Below, piece by piece: positions 22,901 through 31,298 of a stretch of 64,000 bases of DNA; positions within the stretch are counted from its first letter, which is position 1, and each line of letters begins with the position of its first letter. The stretch comes from Volvox africanus (Eukaryota; Chlorophyta; Chlorophyceae; Chlamydomonadales; Volvocaceae). The notes below the pieces were generated by a model. That model worked only from the letters and a program-made list of their open reading frames with translations, was not told the DNA's origin and did not search any database. The DNA lies in NCBI GenBank assembly GCA_030268105.1, contig BSDZ01000037.1:248001-312000 (forward strand). Reading direction: 5' to 3'. Position numbers and translations under genes: made by a program.

Positions 22901-24028
22901 CCGTGCATGCATATTGACCCCGGGGATAAGCCTCAGAGTCCCTACCGCTGTGGGCCTGATGATCCCCCCGTTCACACTCAGGATCTCAAACTTTTCTGAC
23001 TCCGCCAGCTCGCGGACGTCCACTATCTGATCTGCATCATATGTCAGATGATGAGATGCACCAGAATCCAGGTACCAACCTTTCAGGCGGTCAGACCCAG
23101 ATGCCACAAAGGCAAAGTTCCTCGGGCTAGCATTGCCCCTGTCGCCGGCACCGTCCACATGGTCGTGCCGGCCATAACCTCGGCGGTCGCTCCCCAAGCT
23201 GGGCCCGCCCGCGGCCTCTCCATGGCCGCCCATTCTTGTGCGCTCCAGGCCGCCTGACCCATAACCGGGTCCTCTAGGCGCCGAGCTCCATGAGCCAGAC
23301 CTCTGAGCCATCCTGGGGGCAGTGCACCCCCTCTCCAGATGCCCGGGCTTTCCACAGTTCCAGCACTGCAGTGGCTCCCGTGATCCGCCGCGGACGTGGC
23401 TTCCTCCACGTCGGGGCGCACTTCCTGTGGCTGAGCTTCCCCTACCCGCACTGACAAAAGCAGACGAGCTGGTAGAGGCCTCATGCATGCTCCCTACCCT
23501 AGCTTCGAACGCCAGCAGTTGTGCGGTTGCACTAGACAGCGTAAGCTCACCAGACTGTGTCGTCAAAATCGACACTATCACCTCATACTTCTGAGGTAGA
23601 CCCGTCAGCATTGCATACGTCATGTCTTGTTCACTGGTGGCCTGGCCCACCTTCAGCAGATCTGTGTGTAGCTCCCGCACTCTTGCAAGGTACACCGGCA
23701 GGGCCTCTCCCTTCTTCATCGCCAGCTTAGTATACTCCTGACGCAGCTGAGATCTGCGGGCATGGTTGTTGGCGGCAAAAATCGCAGCAAGGCCATCCCA
23801 CGCCATTTTGGCGTTCGGCGATGCCTTGATGACCGGCAGATGGCAGTCCTTCACATTCTTCACCAGCAGAGTCTTCACTCGCTCCGATGCAGCGACCTCT
23901 TCATCTGTAACCGGCTCAGTCAACAGCGCCCTGTTCAAGTTATGCTCAGCACACAAGTTCTCAAACCGATAGGCCCATGTAGAGTAGTTGTTGAGATCGA
24001 GGGGTTCAGCCAACTTGTCCTTGCCCAT
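19901..24028 (-). CDS. Copia Gag-Pol polyprotein
   Basis: An intact 1375-aa polyprotein that encodes all functions for copia retrotransposition. Gag covers about residues 1-215 and ends in a CCHC zinc knuckle, CWNCGKPGHLERGC (about 219-232). The protease site is WYLDSGASHHLT (about 318). The integrase region has an HRRYGHLG...CEPC zinc module and a DDE core starting at LIHLDVCGP (about 534), then YAPEQNGAAERLNRT. Reverse transcriptase has QLDVTTAFLNGEL (about 976) and the catalytic LVHVDDTCVAS (about 1061). RNase H has YSDSDWAGD and VEAEYQALSSA (about 1270). The domain order protease, integrase, RT, RNase H defines Ty1/copia. The ATG at 24028 lies 44 bases inside the 5' LTR. There is no frameshift between Gag and Pol, so relative expression must be set otherwise. 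Confidence 0.96.
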   Translation of the reverse strand: MGKDKLAEPLDLNNYSTWAYRFENLCAEHNLNRALLTEPVTDEEVAASERVKTLLVKNVKDCHLPVIKASPNAKMAWDGLAAIFAANNHARRSQLRQEYTKLAMKKGEALPVYLARVRELHTDLLKVGQATSEQDMTYAMLTGLPQKYEVIVSILTTQSGELTLSSATAQLLAFEARVGSMHEASTSSSAFVSAGRGSSATGSAPRRGGSHVRGGSREPLQCWNCGKPGHLERGCTAPRMAQRSGSWSSAPRGPGYGSGGLERTRMGGHGEAAGGPSLGSDRRGYGRHDHVDGAGDRGNASPRNFAFVASGSDRLKGWYLDSGASHHLTYDADQIVDVRELAESEKFEILSVNGGIIRPTAVGTLRLIPGVNMHARVTVEEVYLVPDSFANVLSVAALDKQGGSVCFEDGQVTMRKGGEKILTGQRLGDLYALSCFSIPRSASRLRYTQPFGGVAHGKSASESMDLWHRRYGHLGLGNLERLVGEGMVSGVRFAKEQVKGAGDAGVCEPCVMSRQRRGPFPSTGHKVDQPLALIHLDVCGPMPERTPTGSLYLTVLLDDYTGFSAVAFTPTKEAVKDKVMTMVNQLETYSGFRVKEVRSDQGGEFINSPLQEFFRTKGIRHGPTVGYAPEQNGAAERLNRTLLEKMRALLAESQLPQCMWAEAVSTANYLRNISPVSGRPCTPYEAFSGEHPDVSHLRVFGCTAYVHIPKEKRNKLDPVSRKGVLVGYGDAGQYRILFSDNVVSVHSDVTFDERNVGEKAQQASRAKKSVSWRNPVDSTPDSDSDSDDDDDNDEWEPAPHTQGGGSSTGAGGSGDNSGGPTGGGVFESRYPVRDRKRPSEWWRSEDPRSVAGRVHVAAATKVSEPNTYAEAVSGAQASEWKRAMDDEINSQLANGTWTLETPPPGTKLIPCRWVYKVKHNPDGSVERFKARLVAKGFVQREGVDYGELFAPTSRSSSFRVLLAVAAARKMPIHQLDVTTAFLNGELKEDLWMEQPPGYESETPGLACHLHKSIYGLKQAPRCWYDKLCEKFAEIGLFPSKSDPAMFLKVDERGVVVALVHVDDTCVASDDLELVRKVKEAIGQCFKIRDLGEARVFLGMDIRREKDGDIVLSQSRYIEQILERHNMLGAKDRATPLAMGTRAAPVTDDEGKLLEDPTPYRALVGELNYLAVSTRPDLAYALSVLSRSMAKPTRAAMSAAKGVLRYLAGTREMGLRFPGGQGLQLDGYSDSDWAGDTVTRRSTTGYVFRVNGTAISWSSQLQRTVAASSVEAEYQALSSAVREALWLSKLSDDLKIGTSPSIIKVDSQGAMNISNNPMTSQRSKHIDVMHHLVRERVASGEVELRYCPTEKMVADVMTKALGEAKFKWCRASMGVV

Positions 24029-24060
24029 GTTGTTCTTGGTTCTCTCAGAGCGCCCAGGCG

Positions 24061-24072
24061 GGGCTCATAACC
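24061..24072 (-). promoter_or_regulatory. Primer-binding site matching the tRNA-iMet anticodon arm
   Basis: Directly inside the 5' LTR the element reads GGTTATGAGCCC. Its complement, GGGCTCATAACC, equals the anticodon stem-loop of eukaryotic initiator tRNA-Met as in yeast (nucleotides about 29-40, with the CAT anticodon in the middle). Most LTR elements match the tRNA 3' end. Drosophila copia and Ty5 instead use the internal anticodon region, with a cleaved half-tRNA as primer. This element appears to belong to that class. Confidence 0.75.
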
Positions 24073-24375
24073 TGTTAAGGAGATAAAGGAAGTATAAAGC
24101 TGCTATGAAGTATTACAGAGGTCAGAGGAGGTCAGATGTATAAGACACTAGACGATTGCTAGCTGTTGGGTGACTATTGCAGAGTTTATGCACCCTTAAA
24201 TTCTATTATTGCCTGCTGTTAGCTATTCCAAGAGTTCCGCCCGGTTGTCCTCTCGGATGGCTCCACTTAACTCTAGGACAGTTCCAAGCTCCTTCTCTAG
24301 GACAGCTCCGAGCTCCTTCTCTAGGACAGTTCCAAGGTTGTGGCAACCAATGTTTGCACCGTCCAAGACTTAACA
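24073..24375 (-). repeat. 5' LTR of the copia element
   Basis: 303 bp, reading TGTTAAGTCTTGG to CCTTAACA in the sense direction, with 8-bp terminal inverted repeats (TGTTAAGG/CCTTAACA on the plus strand, allowing one mismatch). In the upstream half it holds about three copies of a 24-bp repeat with core CTGTCCTAGAG. A TGTAA motif lies near the sense 3' end (24113-24117 on the plus strand). Confidence 0.95.
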
Positions 24376-25130
24376 TATAAAGATTCATAAATTTCCTAAG
24401 GATCATAAAGTGAAATTATTCAGGGTAACTGTTTCTACTAACAGAACTGACTATGTCATAACAAATGACATGGATCAAGATTCGCTTGAAGCTGTACAAG
24501 AAGAGTATGGGTTCAGGTGGAAAGTTGAGGAATTTCATCGTGAAGTCAAACAAGTTACGGGTATCGAAAAATGCCAATGTAGAATAGGAAGGATACAGAG
24601 AAATCATATAGCCTGCGCTATCATGGTCTGGAATTGTCTAAAAAAAGTTGCAAATGCTGCTTCTACTACTGTTTATCAAGTGAAAAGCGGGTTATTGCGA
24701 AATTATTTGATACGGGAATTGAGGAGCCCTAATTTGCCTTTTGCGTAAGTCCTGACCATTCTTCTTTGCTACATCTTCACAAAAGATCATCATTCTTGAA
24801 CCAATTCCCTTATTGGTCAAATTTTCTTTGACTACAACGCGCTGCATTTTACAGATTTGGCCTTTCGGTACTTATACAGCAGTAGCAATTAATTCTAAAC
24901 CATTTAGGCCAATAACTTGAATATGCTCTTTTTCTGCTAATAATTCAGATTCAGAAAAACTCAAACCTAAAGGTTTACGCAAAATGCGTTCCCTTAAAGC
25001 AATTGCCTTTTTATATTCAGAACTGCCATATTCTATAATTTTAAAGTTAATCTCTTAAAGCATAATAAATTAACCTAATAAAACAGTTTTTATCAGTTTA
25101 ATAATAATCGTAACAGCATGGTAAATGGTT

Positions 25131-25396
25131 CTAATAATCAACTTTGAAAAAATACAATCCTTCGGCAGGAGCAGTAGGAGCTCCATTTGATCTATCTTTC
25201 TGCTCCAGTATTTCTTTTATTTTTTCCGGTGGCCAAATACCCTTTCCTACCTGCAGCAGATTACCGATTATATTCCGTACCATATGGTGAAGAAATGAAA
25301 TATCAGAAACATAAATTTCTATATTCTCCCCCTTTCGGATAATTTCCCCTTTCGGATAATTTGAAATGGTTTTTATAGGGGAACTAGACTGACACA
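25131..25396 (-). pseudogene. truA: TruA C-terminal fragment, unit 4
   Basis: Same fragment as at 12784, with a 9-base local duplication near 25346 that adds three codons (reading NYPKGEIIRKGENI). It reads [14 protein letters not shown], closer to typical TruA than the ISNLL of unit 3. Confidence 0.85.
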
Positions 25397-25626
25397 CTTT
25401 TAGCAACTACCGGTTCGGCTATAATTGCATTCTTTGAAATCGTATAAGAACGAGCTTTCTTTTCTTTAAAAGGATTGCTTTTACCAGTGGAAAATAAAGG
25501 TAATTTTGCTGCTTCCACTTCAAGTTTTGGGGTTAAATCGACAAGATTTTTTACTTTTGTACTCCCTATGTTATCACAGCTTGCTAAATAAAAAATAGTT
25601 AGCAAGAATGCAAAGATTTTATTCAT
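25384..25626 (-). pseudogene. Lipoprotein N-terminus, BamB-like by position, second copy
   Basis: Same 80-codon frame with lipobox LASC as at 13028-13270; one change (NPFKEKK for NPFREKK). Cut by the same fusion to truA. Confidence 0.45.
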
Positions 25627-25660
25627 AATATATACCTAATATAAAAAAGATTTATTAATT

Positions 25661-25902
25661 TTATGCCTTAAAAGAAATTCCAGCAATAATAGCTTTTGCT
25701 TGTTCCTTTATGATTGCTGAAGCTCGTGGTAGCTTAAGGGTTTCAATTGCATACTGCTTTGCTAAGTCCAATTGGTTATTTTTTCAATAAAACAACGATT
25801 TTAACAGAGTAGCTGTTGCGTAAAAAACCTGCGAATCTTTAGTAAAATATTGTAAATATTCTCTTACTTTATTTTCCTGTTCATTGCATCTTCATCTCTT
25901 CG
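25661..25902 (-). pseudogene. YfgM/TPR-like C-terminus, second copy
   Basis: Same helical fragment and same in-frame TGA as at 13305-13546; a T to A change just before the end gives a slightly different last residue. Confidence 0.4.
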
Positions 25903-26798
25903 TGGTCCTATTCCCTGTTCTTTAGCAGCTTCTAATTCAGTAAGTTTATTTTGATAATAAGTCTCAAGCAAAGCCGGCATTTCCTGCGGAGCAATGTCTC
26001 TCCTGTTAAAATGCTCTTCTAGAACCTGCATATTACGCTTTATATTTTGTTCTGCTTCCTCACTTATGGTATCATAATGTTTTTCCCGCGCTATGAACTG
26101 GTCCTCTCCGAGTATCTTTGTTTTAAGCCGTTCTGCCTTATCAATCATACTAACCATTTCTGAGTCTTTCGCATATTCCCTCATGTATTTCTCACCCTTA
26201 AGTACAGGATTTGGATTATCCTTGTCAGCTTTGGTTAGCTCCTGATAAACTTTATGTTGTATTTCTTGCTGGGCTAGTGCTCTATACGCCTCTAAGTTTG
26301 AATCGCCGCCAACTTTAGCCCTAGCAATAAATTCTGGCGATATTACACTTTCTCCTTTAAGTTTGCTTTAACTATCTATTTTCATTGCTACCGGTTGATA
26401 CTCTTGTTCTCTTGCCCTATCTGCCAGTATTTCATTATACGTCTGCAAGCGGTAATTTTCAGCGTCTTTATTCATATCAATATTATTCCATGCTCCGCCG
26501 GCAAAAGTATTACCGATAGCTTTAAGAGTTTCATTATCGCTTTCACCCACAACTTTTCTATACGCCTCATGTTTTAAATTCTCATATCCAACATATAATT
26601 CTTCCCCAAGCTGTTTCTGCTTTTCTTTTTCAAGATTCTGTTTAATTTTAACTTTATGTTGCAGCTCTTTTAGTGACCTAAAGGTAGAATTATGTTTACC
26701 AAGAAGCCCTACCCCTCTTTCTGATAATGCCTGATAGGCATCAACATAAGCTTCTGCATATTTCCTTGAATAATCAGCATCATCTGCCAGCTCCCGCC
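25864..26798 (-). pseudogene. Unknown charged helical fragment, second copy
   Basis: Same frame and same internal TAA as at 13508-14442. Not identified. Confidence 0.45.
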
Positions 26799-29700
26799 AG
26801 GATTAAAAAACAAGGTGCAGCAAGAAAGCTTGAAATTGAAAAAGATGCTGACGTAGCTACAGCCCCTAAGTTTACTAAAAAAGTTGTTGTCCGCAGTAAA
26901 GAAAAACTTTCAACGAAAGAAAAATTTCAAACTAAAGAAGGAATTGATTCAGAAACTGTAACCGGACAACAATTATGGTCTAAATTAGTTGGATATACCC
27001 AATCAGGTAGTACAGGTACATCTACTAACCCGCAAGGATTATCGATTCCGGAAATTTCATTGTACGAAACATCGTTAGAAAAAAATGCGGTACAACAATT
27101 TCCGAGCCAACGAATAGTTTATTTAGAAAAGAAGCCGTCAGGAATATACGCACCTACTAGTGCAGACGGTTATGACACCCTACGAGGGGTACCTGAATAT
27201 AATAAGGTACTTAAACAAAGGAAACCTTTAGATGCTCAACACCGGGTTATAATAGACAGGGAACTGCTAATACTTAAACAACTCGGAGAGTTACAAGTAA
27301 TCCTAGGCCGTTTTACTGCTTTAAAAAGCAATCCTAATGTAAGTCAGACTGTAGAAAGGTCTAGCATGTTTAGTATGCTGACCGACGTAACAACGGACGG
27401 ATCGCTATATGATAAGGCTAAGGATAGCGCAAGTAAAGGCGTTGATCTGGTTTTTTCCGATTTTTTCTCAATAATTGACTTTTTTTATAACCCCGGATTT
27501 GACAAAGAAAGCGGGCTTGATCAACTGCTTGATAATATTAAGTCTAAATCAGGCAAGCTTTGGCTTGGACATCTGGGAACGGAAAAGCTCCTTAGTGAGC
27601 TTAATAACTTCATGCGATCATTATCAATAATTGAACCGGATGGGATGCTCAAATGGAAACAGCCTGAGGAGATTAAAGAAATAATAAGAACCCAATTTGA
27701 TAAAATTCCTGCGAGTTTATTTGTACCGATATTACCGTTAGAGCCGGTAGTGCGGCTTTGTTAAGTGTAATGCCGAACAACCCCGATGTTATCCCGGTTA
27801 TTATGTCTAATATTGAGGATTACTTATCATCGGATCCGGAATTTCTACCAACTTTCAAGAATAAAATTGAGGCAGAAATATCCTCGTTTTCTAGCGAGTT
27901 ACAAGTTATCGGAAAACAACTAAGACCAATTGAAGAAGCGGTAGAATTAGCGGAACATATCAAACAATCAAGTAATCAAGAGCAAAATGTTTTAGAACAA
28001 CGTGATAGGTATTCACTTGGGGATAAGGATATTGAAGGTATTGTGGTTGATTCGAGATTAGATTTCATTAAGGATAAAATTCAAGCTCTTGAAAGTGTAA
28101 ATTTGCTAGGGCTCAATCCACTTTCTCCAAATATTATACAGATTTTATACAAAACCCGGATTACGCAACTTGAAGATGATTGTAGCAGAAAAGAATCTTT
28201 TGCCGGTATAGTAAAAGAAGAAATAAAGGAAGTTCAAGCACTGATAAAGGTTTTAAGCGGAGGTAGTGGAGAAAACACTGCGCAACGGCAACATGATAAA
28301 TTAAGAGATATTATAAAAGCAAAACAAGAGAGTATTGCAGAGCTTAACCAAAAGCTTTTAGAGAGTAAATCCCAAAGCACCGGAGAAAGAGCAGAGGTGC
28401 CTATTCAGGGACAATCTGCTGAAATATGGCTTGCTCAAGGAGATAGAGTCAGCAGAATCAGAGTTGTTGCAATATCAAGAATTGCAACAACAAACTAATC
28501 CTTATGAAAGTTTATGCGAGAAGATAAAAGAATTAGAACAAGAGCTTAGTGAATTAGATAAATCAAAAGCCGAACTAGAAATTTATTGAGTAGAATTAGG
28601 ACAACAGTTACGAAATTTTTATTTACTAAAATCTGACGAACAACAAAAAATATTTAGTTTAATTCAACAGGCATATAAATCAAGAAGCGATATATTGCAA
28701 GCAATTCCTACCTCTGATACCGCAAGAGTTAATGAAGGAGTAAAGAAGTATAGTGAGATAATTAATTTGCGTAAGGAATTTCAAAGGAAATTTAACTCGG
28801 AAATGACAAAAGATTTTAGTAAGCTTAAAGCTTTGTTGAGCCCAAGCTCTTTAGATAAAACTGTTGAAGTCAGCAAAGCGCCCGGCCCCTCGTGGGCCGT
28901 ATTACTTGCTCTGACATTCTTTCGTATATGAGTGTTGCTCACATTCCAACAAAAACAGCTGATGCGTTAGAAAGTTATGAGAAGTTTAAAGATTTAGCAT
29001 CAACGATCAGGGCCTATCCGCCACAAGTAAAAAAAGCATTAAAAGAAACATTAAAACAACCAAATCAAGATCCTAAACTGGTATTAGAAGCTTTACGGGC
29101 TAAAATATCCAAAATTACCGATAAAAAAGTAAAAACTTTTAATAATCCGGACAAGCTGAAGGAATGTATAAAAACTTATACAAAATACAAGACTTTAGAA
29201 AAAGAAATAATGGAATTCTCAACACCATACAAAAATAGTTATAAACAAGATACGTTATTCGGTAAACTGAAGATTTTATTTAATATGGTGGCCTTGCGTA
29301 ATGACTTAGGAGGGGAAGAATCGTTCCCTTTATGGAAACTGCGTCAGGAAAAAGGACAGTTAATTAATAAAAGGCTCGAGCTAGAATCTATGCTTCCTGA
29401 TTTACTTCAGGCGCTTATCGAGCTTAGTAACAGCCCTGAAGAGTGGTTTGAGGCAATAAAAGTTTTTTCTGAGGAATACAACGAAAAAGTTAAAAAGCTC
29501 TCTCAAAAAGTTCCTGAATTAATTGAAGCCGTCATTGGTTTACAATTTAACACAATAGATGATATGGGTGGCAAAGACAAACGGGGGAGAGATTACCTTT
29601 TGGAAACCATTCTTAAGGGGATAACAATTTCAGCTAAAGGTCAGCAAGTGCTGCCCAACACTAAGATTGAATGTAAGCATATTGTACAAATGCTCCACAT

Positions 29701-30853
29701 GGAGGGGATTCCCAAAAAGCAGCTGATTGAGGCTATACAAGCTTACCACGAACTTAGCAGAGGTGAATTTGATAAATTAGATAGTGAAATATATACTCTA
29801 CAGGAGCGGATTGAACAAAAAGAACGGGAGCTTTATCAGTCAATGCTTTCTGATTATGAAATACAACAGGGAAAAATCCTTGCTCTACGCCACCAAACGC
29901 TAGATGATCTGAACCAAGTTATCAGTGAATTTAAAAAAAACCTCTCTTTACCGGAAAAGGGTAAAGCTAAGTTAGGGGATCGCCAATCCTTATGGCCGGC
30001 TACTCTAGAGAAAATATTCCAATTATTGCTTTCATGGGAAGATGCTCTAACTCAACAAGAAAATCAAGCTCTAACCAAATGGGGGAGAGCTCCGTTACAA
30101 TGCGCAGAAAAAACTTCAGTTCCATGGAGTAAATATTTAAAAGATTATAAATTAGCACCGGTGATAGGACAAGAAGGGCTGGCTCTAGAAGCATTAAATA
30201 GGATTTTTGCCGATTGGGAAAAAACTTTAGGATAATGGAAAATGGCTCTGGAGCAACAGCAAGGAATATCCTTAACCGGAGAGGAAAAGGCATTTTTACA
30301 GATTGCGATGCAGCTGCTCAGAAAAATAGATGATGCTTTGATTAGCGGTTCAACTAATGAGACACTGGCTGATTTAAGAGAAGAAAGAAGGGCTTTAGAA
30401 AGAGAAAAAGCGCAGATTGCTATCGATTCTGATAAATTGAGCTTTTATCATGAACTTTATCAAGCTCGAATTACGGTAGAGCTAGTGCAGATTTGAAATA
30501 CAGACGGTGAATTAATAAGGTCTTTAACAAAGTTGAAAGAGGCGGCAGATATTAAGGATAAACAAGCTATTACGAAATTGTTAACGGTGATACCTAAAGT
30601 TAGTAGCTTTGCATTAGAATTAACCGGTTCAGGAAAACCATTAGAAAAAGAATTAGAACAAATATTTATACTTAATAAATATTATAACTTTGATCCTGAA
30701 ACCGGAAATATTAAAGGAGATGACGATACGATACCGAACATATTAAGAGATATAGAATTGCTTATCGGATCATTCTTGGATATGGAAGATTCATATCAAA
30801 AGGCTGACAGCAAAACGGTAGAAATAATAAAATACAGGCTTTATAAATTTTAG
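26799..30853 (+). pseudogene. Large coiled-coil protein gene, most complete copy
   Basis: This copy extends past the point where the others are cut. Segments in order are 26799-27764, 27758-28498, 28437-30235, 30242-30496 and 30533-30853, all on the plus strand and all alike in composition, giving about 1350 codons of one broken gene. New downstream sequence reads QENQALTKWGRAPLQCAEKT, then LADLREERRALEREKAQIA (coiled coil), then LEKELEQIFILNKYYNFDPE. Breaks seen here: a TGA at about 28588 (TTATTGAG for TTATCGAG), a 90-bp insertion at 28862, a stop at about 30236, and a TGA at about 30494. A 3-base deletion near 29584 is private. The function is unknown. Direct linkage to traW suggests a conjugative-island origin. 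Confidence 0.6.
28862..28951. mobile_element. 90-bp TG...CA insertion with 5-bp target duplication
   Basis: Compared with the other four copies, this one has 95 extra bases in the coiled-coil gene. The insert starts TGTTG, ends CAACA, and is flanked by AAAAC on both sides (28857-28861 and 28952-28956). TG...CA ends and a 5-bp duplication are the signature of an LTR-retrotransposon integrase, so it may be a very short solo LTR (TRIM/SMART-like). The interior is GC-rich and holds a hairpin, CGGCCC-CTCGT-GGGCCG. It does not resemble the copia LTR. A small DNA transposon is an alternative. Confidence 0.7.
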
Positions 30854-31298
30854 AAGCCAGGAGTTAAATGAGCAGTTTATTGCGAGGGTAAAAGAAAGGG
30901 TTTTAAGGCCGGTAGCAGTAGCGGGAATAAAGAATGCAGATAAGAGCCGAAGCTGGACATATGATCCAACTTACGTGCAACTTGAGGATATCAGGGATAA
31001 TAAGGGAAGGATTCTAATAGCAGCTGGAACAACTATTAACCCGCTTGACAAGTTACAATGGGGCAAGAAAGTAATTCTGATTGATGGTGATAATAGCGGG
31101 CAGATCAGCTGGGCGAAATCGCAGGATGGAATAATTACCCTGGTTCGGGGAGCCCCGCATATAGCTGCCAAGGCACTCAACCGCCGAGTTTATTTTGATC
31201 AGGGCGGGTATTTATGTAAAAGGTTCAGGATTGAAGCAGTACCTGCCATTATTGAGCAGGATGGCCGCCTCTTGTGCATAACGGAGGAGGCAATCTGA
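30848..31298 (+). pseudogene. traW: TraW, F-type conjugative transfer protein, 5' end missing
   Basis: The open frame reads VKERVLRPVAVAGIK, RSWTYDPTYVQLEDI, GTTINPLDKL, ILIDGDNSGQISWA and FDQGGYLCKRFRIEAVPAI, matching the conserved core of TraW, a periplasmic protein of F-type type IV secretion needed for pilus assembly. It ends in TGA at 31296-31298, overlapping the traU ATG (ATGA overlap), as in native tra operons. The 5' end, with any signal peptide, is lost at a join with the coiled-coil gene at about 30848. It is evidence for a Rickettsiales amplified genetic element (RAGE) type donor. Confidence 0.85.
31283..31290 (+). promoter_or_regulatory. Shine-Dalgarno site of traU
   Basis: GGAGGAGG lies 7 bases before the traU ATG at 31298, inside the end of traW. 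A strong bacterial ribosome-binding site in a eukaryotic chromosome confirms the prokaryotic origin of this stretch. Confidence 0.75.

Larger units (their letters stand above)
19576..24375 (-). mobile_element. Ty1/copia LTR retrotransposon, apparently complete
   Basis: A 4800-bp element on the minus strand with TG...CA ends. The two 303-bp LTRs look identical base for base. It is flanked by 5-bp TATAA duplications at 19571-19575 and 24376-24380, and the uninterrupted target (GGTTATAAAGATTC) is visible in the other IS copies. It has one open gag-pol frame, a primer-binding site next to the 5' LTR and a purine-rich tract next to the 3' LTR. The base composition is far more GC-rich than the bacterial sequence around it. 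Identical LTRs and an open frame indicate a very recent insertion, possibly from a still-active family. Confidence 0.96.
18943..24748 (+). pseudogene. DDE transposase of IS copy 4, doubly broken
   Basis: The frame starts normally at 18943 but an indel near 19206 (TGGTAATG replaced by GGAG, net loss of 4 bases) shifts it to a stop at 19224. The original frame resumes at 19347-19575 and then the copia element interrupts it. The rest (24381-24748, including the WKVEEFHREVKQ motif) lies beyond the insertion. Confidence 0.88.
18872..24755 (+). mobile_element. IS4/IS701-type insertion sequence, copy 4, interrupted
   Basis: It has the same ends as the other IS copies. It is split by the copia element inserted at TATAA (19571-19575, repeated at 24376-24380). 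Without the insertion it would be about 1079 bp because of a small deletion near 19206. Confidence 0.88.
18739..25063 (-). pseudogene. GNAT acetyltransferase split by IS and copia, copy 4
   Basis: The C-terminal part is at 18739-18871 and the N-terminal part runs from 24759 to the ATG at 25063. Between them lies the IS, itself interrupted by a copia element. At the position where copies 1-3 have a TAA, this copy reads AIALRERILRKPLG, the expected ancestral sense sequence. The early ATG CTT TAA stop and the stop before VPKGQ are present. Confidence 0.8.
1..30050. repeat. Tandem amplification of a chimeric bacterial segment
   Basis: Near-identical units follow each other in direct orientation. 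Unit 1 is partial (1-4103), unit 2 is 4104-8536 (4433 bp), unit 3 is 8537-16080 (7544 bp), unit 4 is 16081-28436 (7551 bp after subtracting the copia element and its target duplication), and a terminal partial unit begins at 28437. The long unit reads coiled-coil gene, prmC, IS-split GNAT gene, truA fragment, BamB-like and YfgM-like fragments, an unknown fragment, then the coiled-coil gene again. Units 1 and 2 lack the 3.1-kb block from inside truA to the start of the repeated coiled-coil segment. Similarity to the terminal unit stops near 30050, where the coiled-coil gene continues into sequence absent from the other copies. Copies differ by scattered single-base changes and small indels, so they are not one sequence repeated by mistake. 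Confidence 0.93.

Noticed and set aside
20369..24070. Plus-strand frames of 60-130 codons opposite the copia gag-pol
   Set aside because: They are antisense shadows of the GC-rich polyprotein frame, without recognisable domains or starts.
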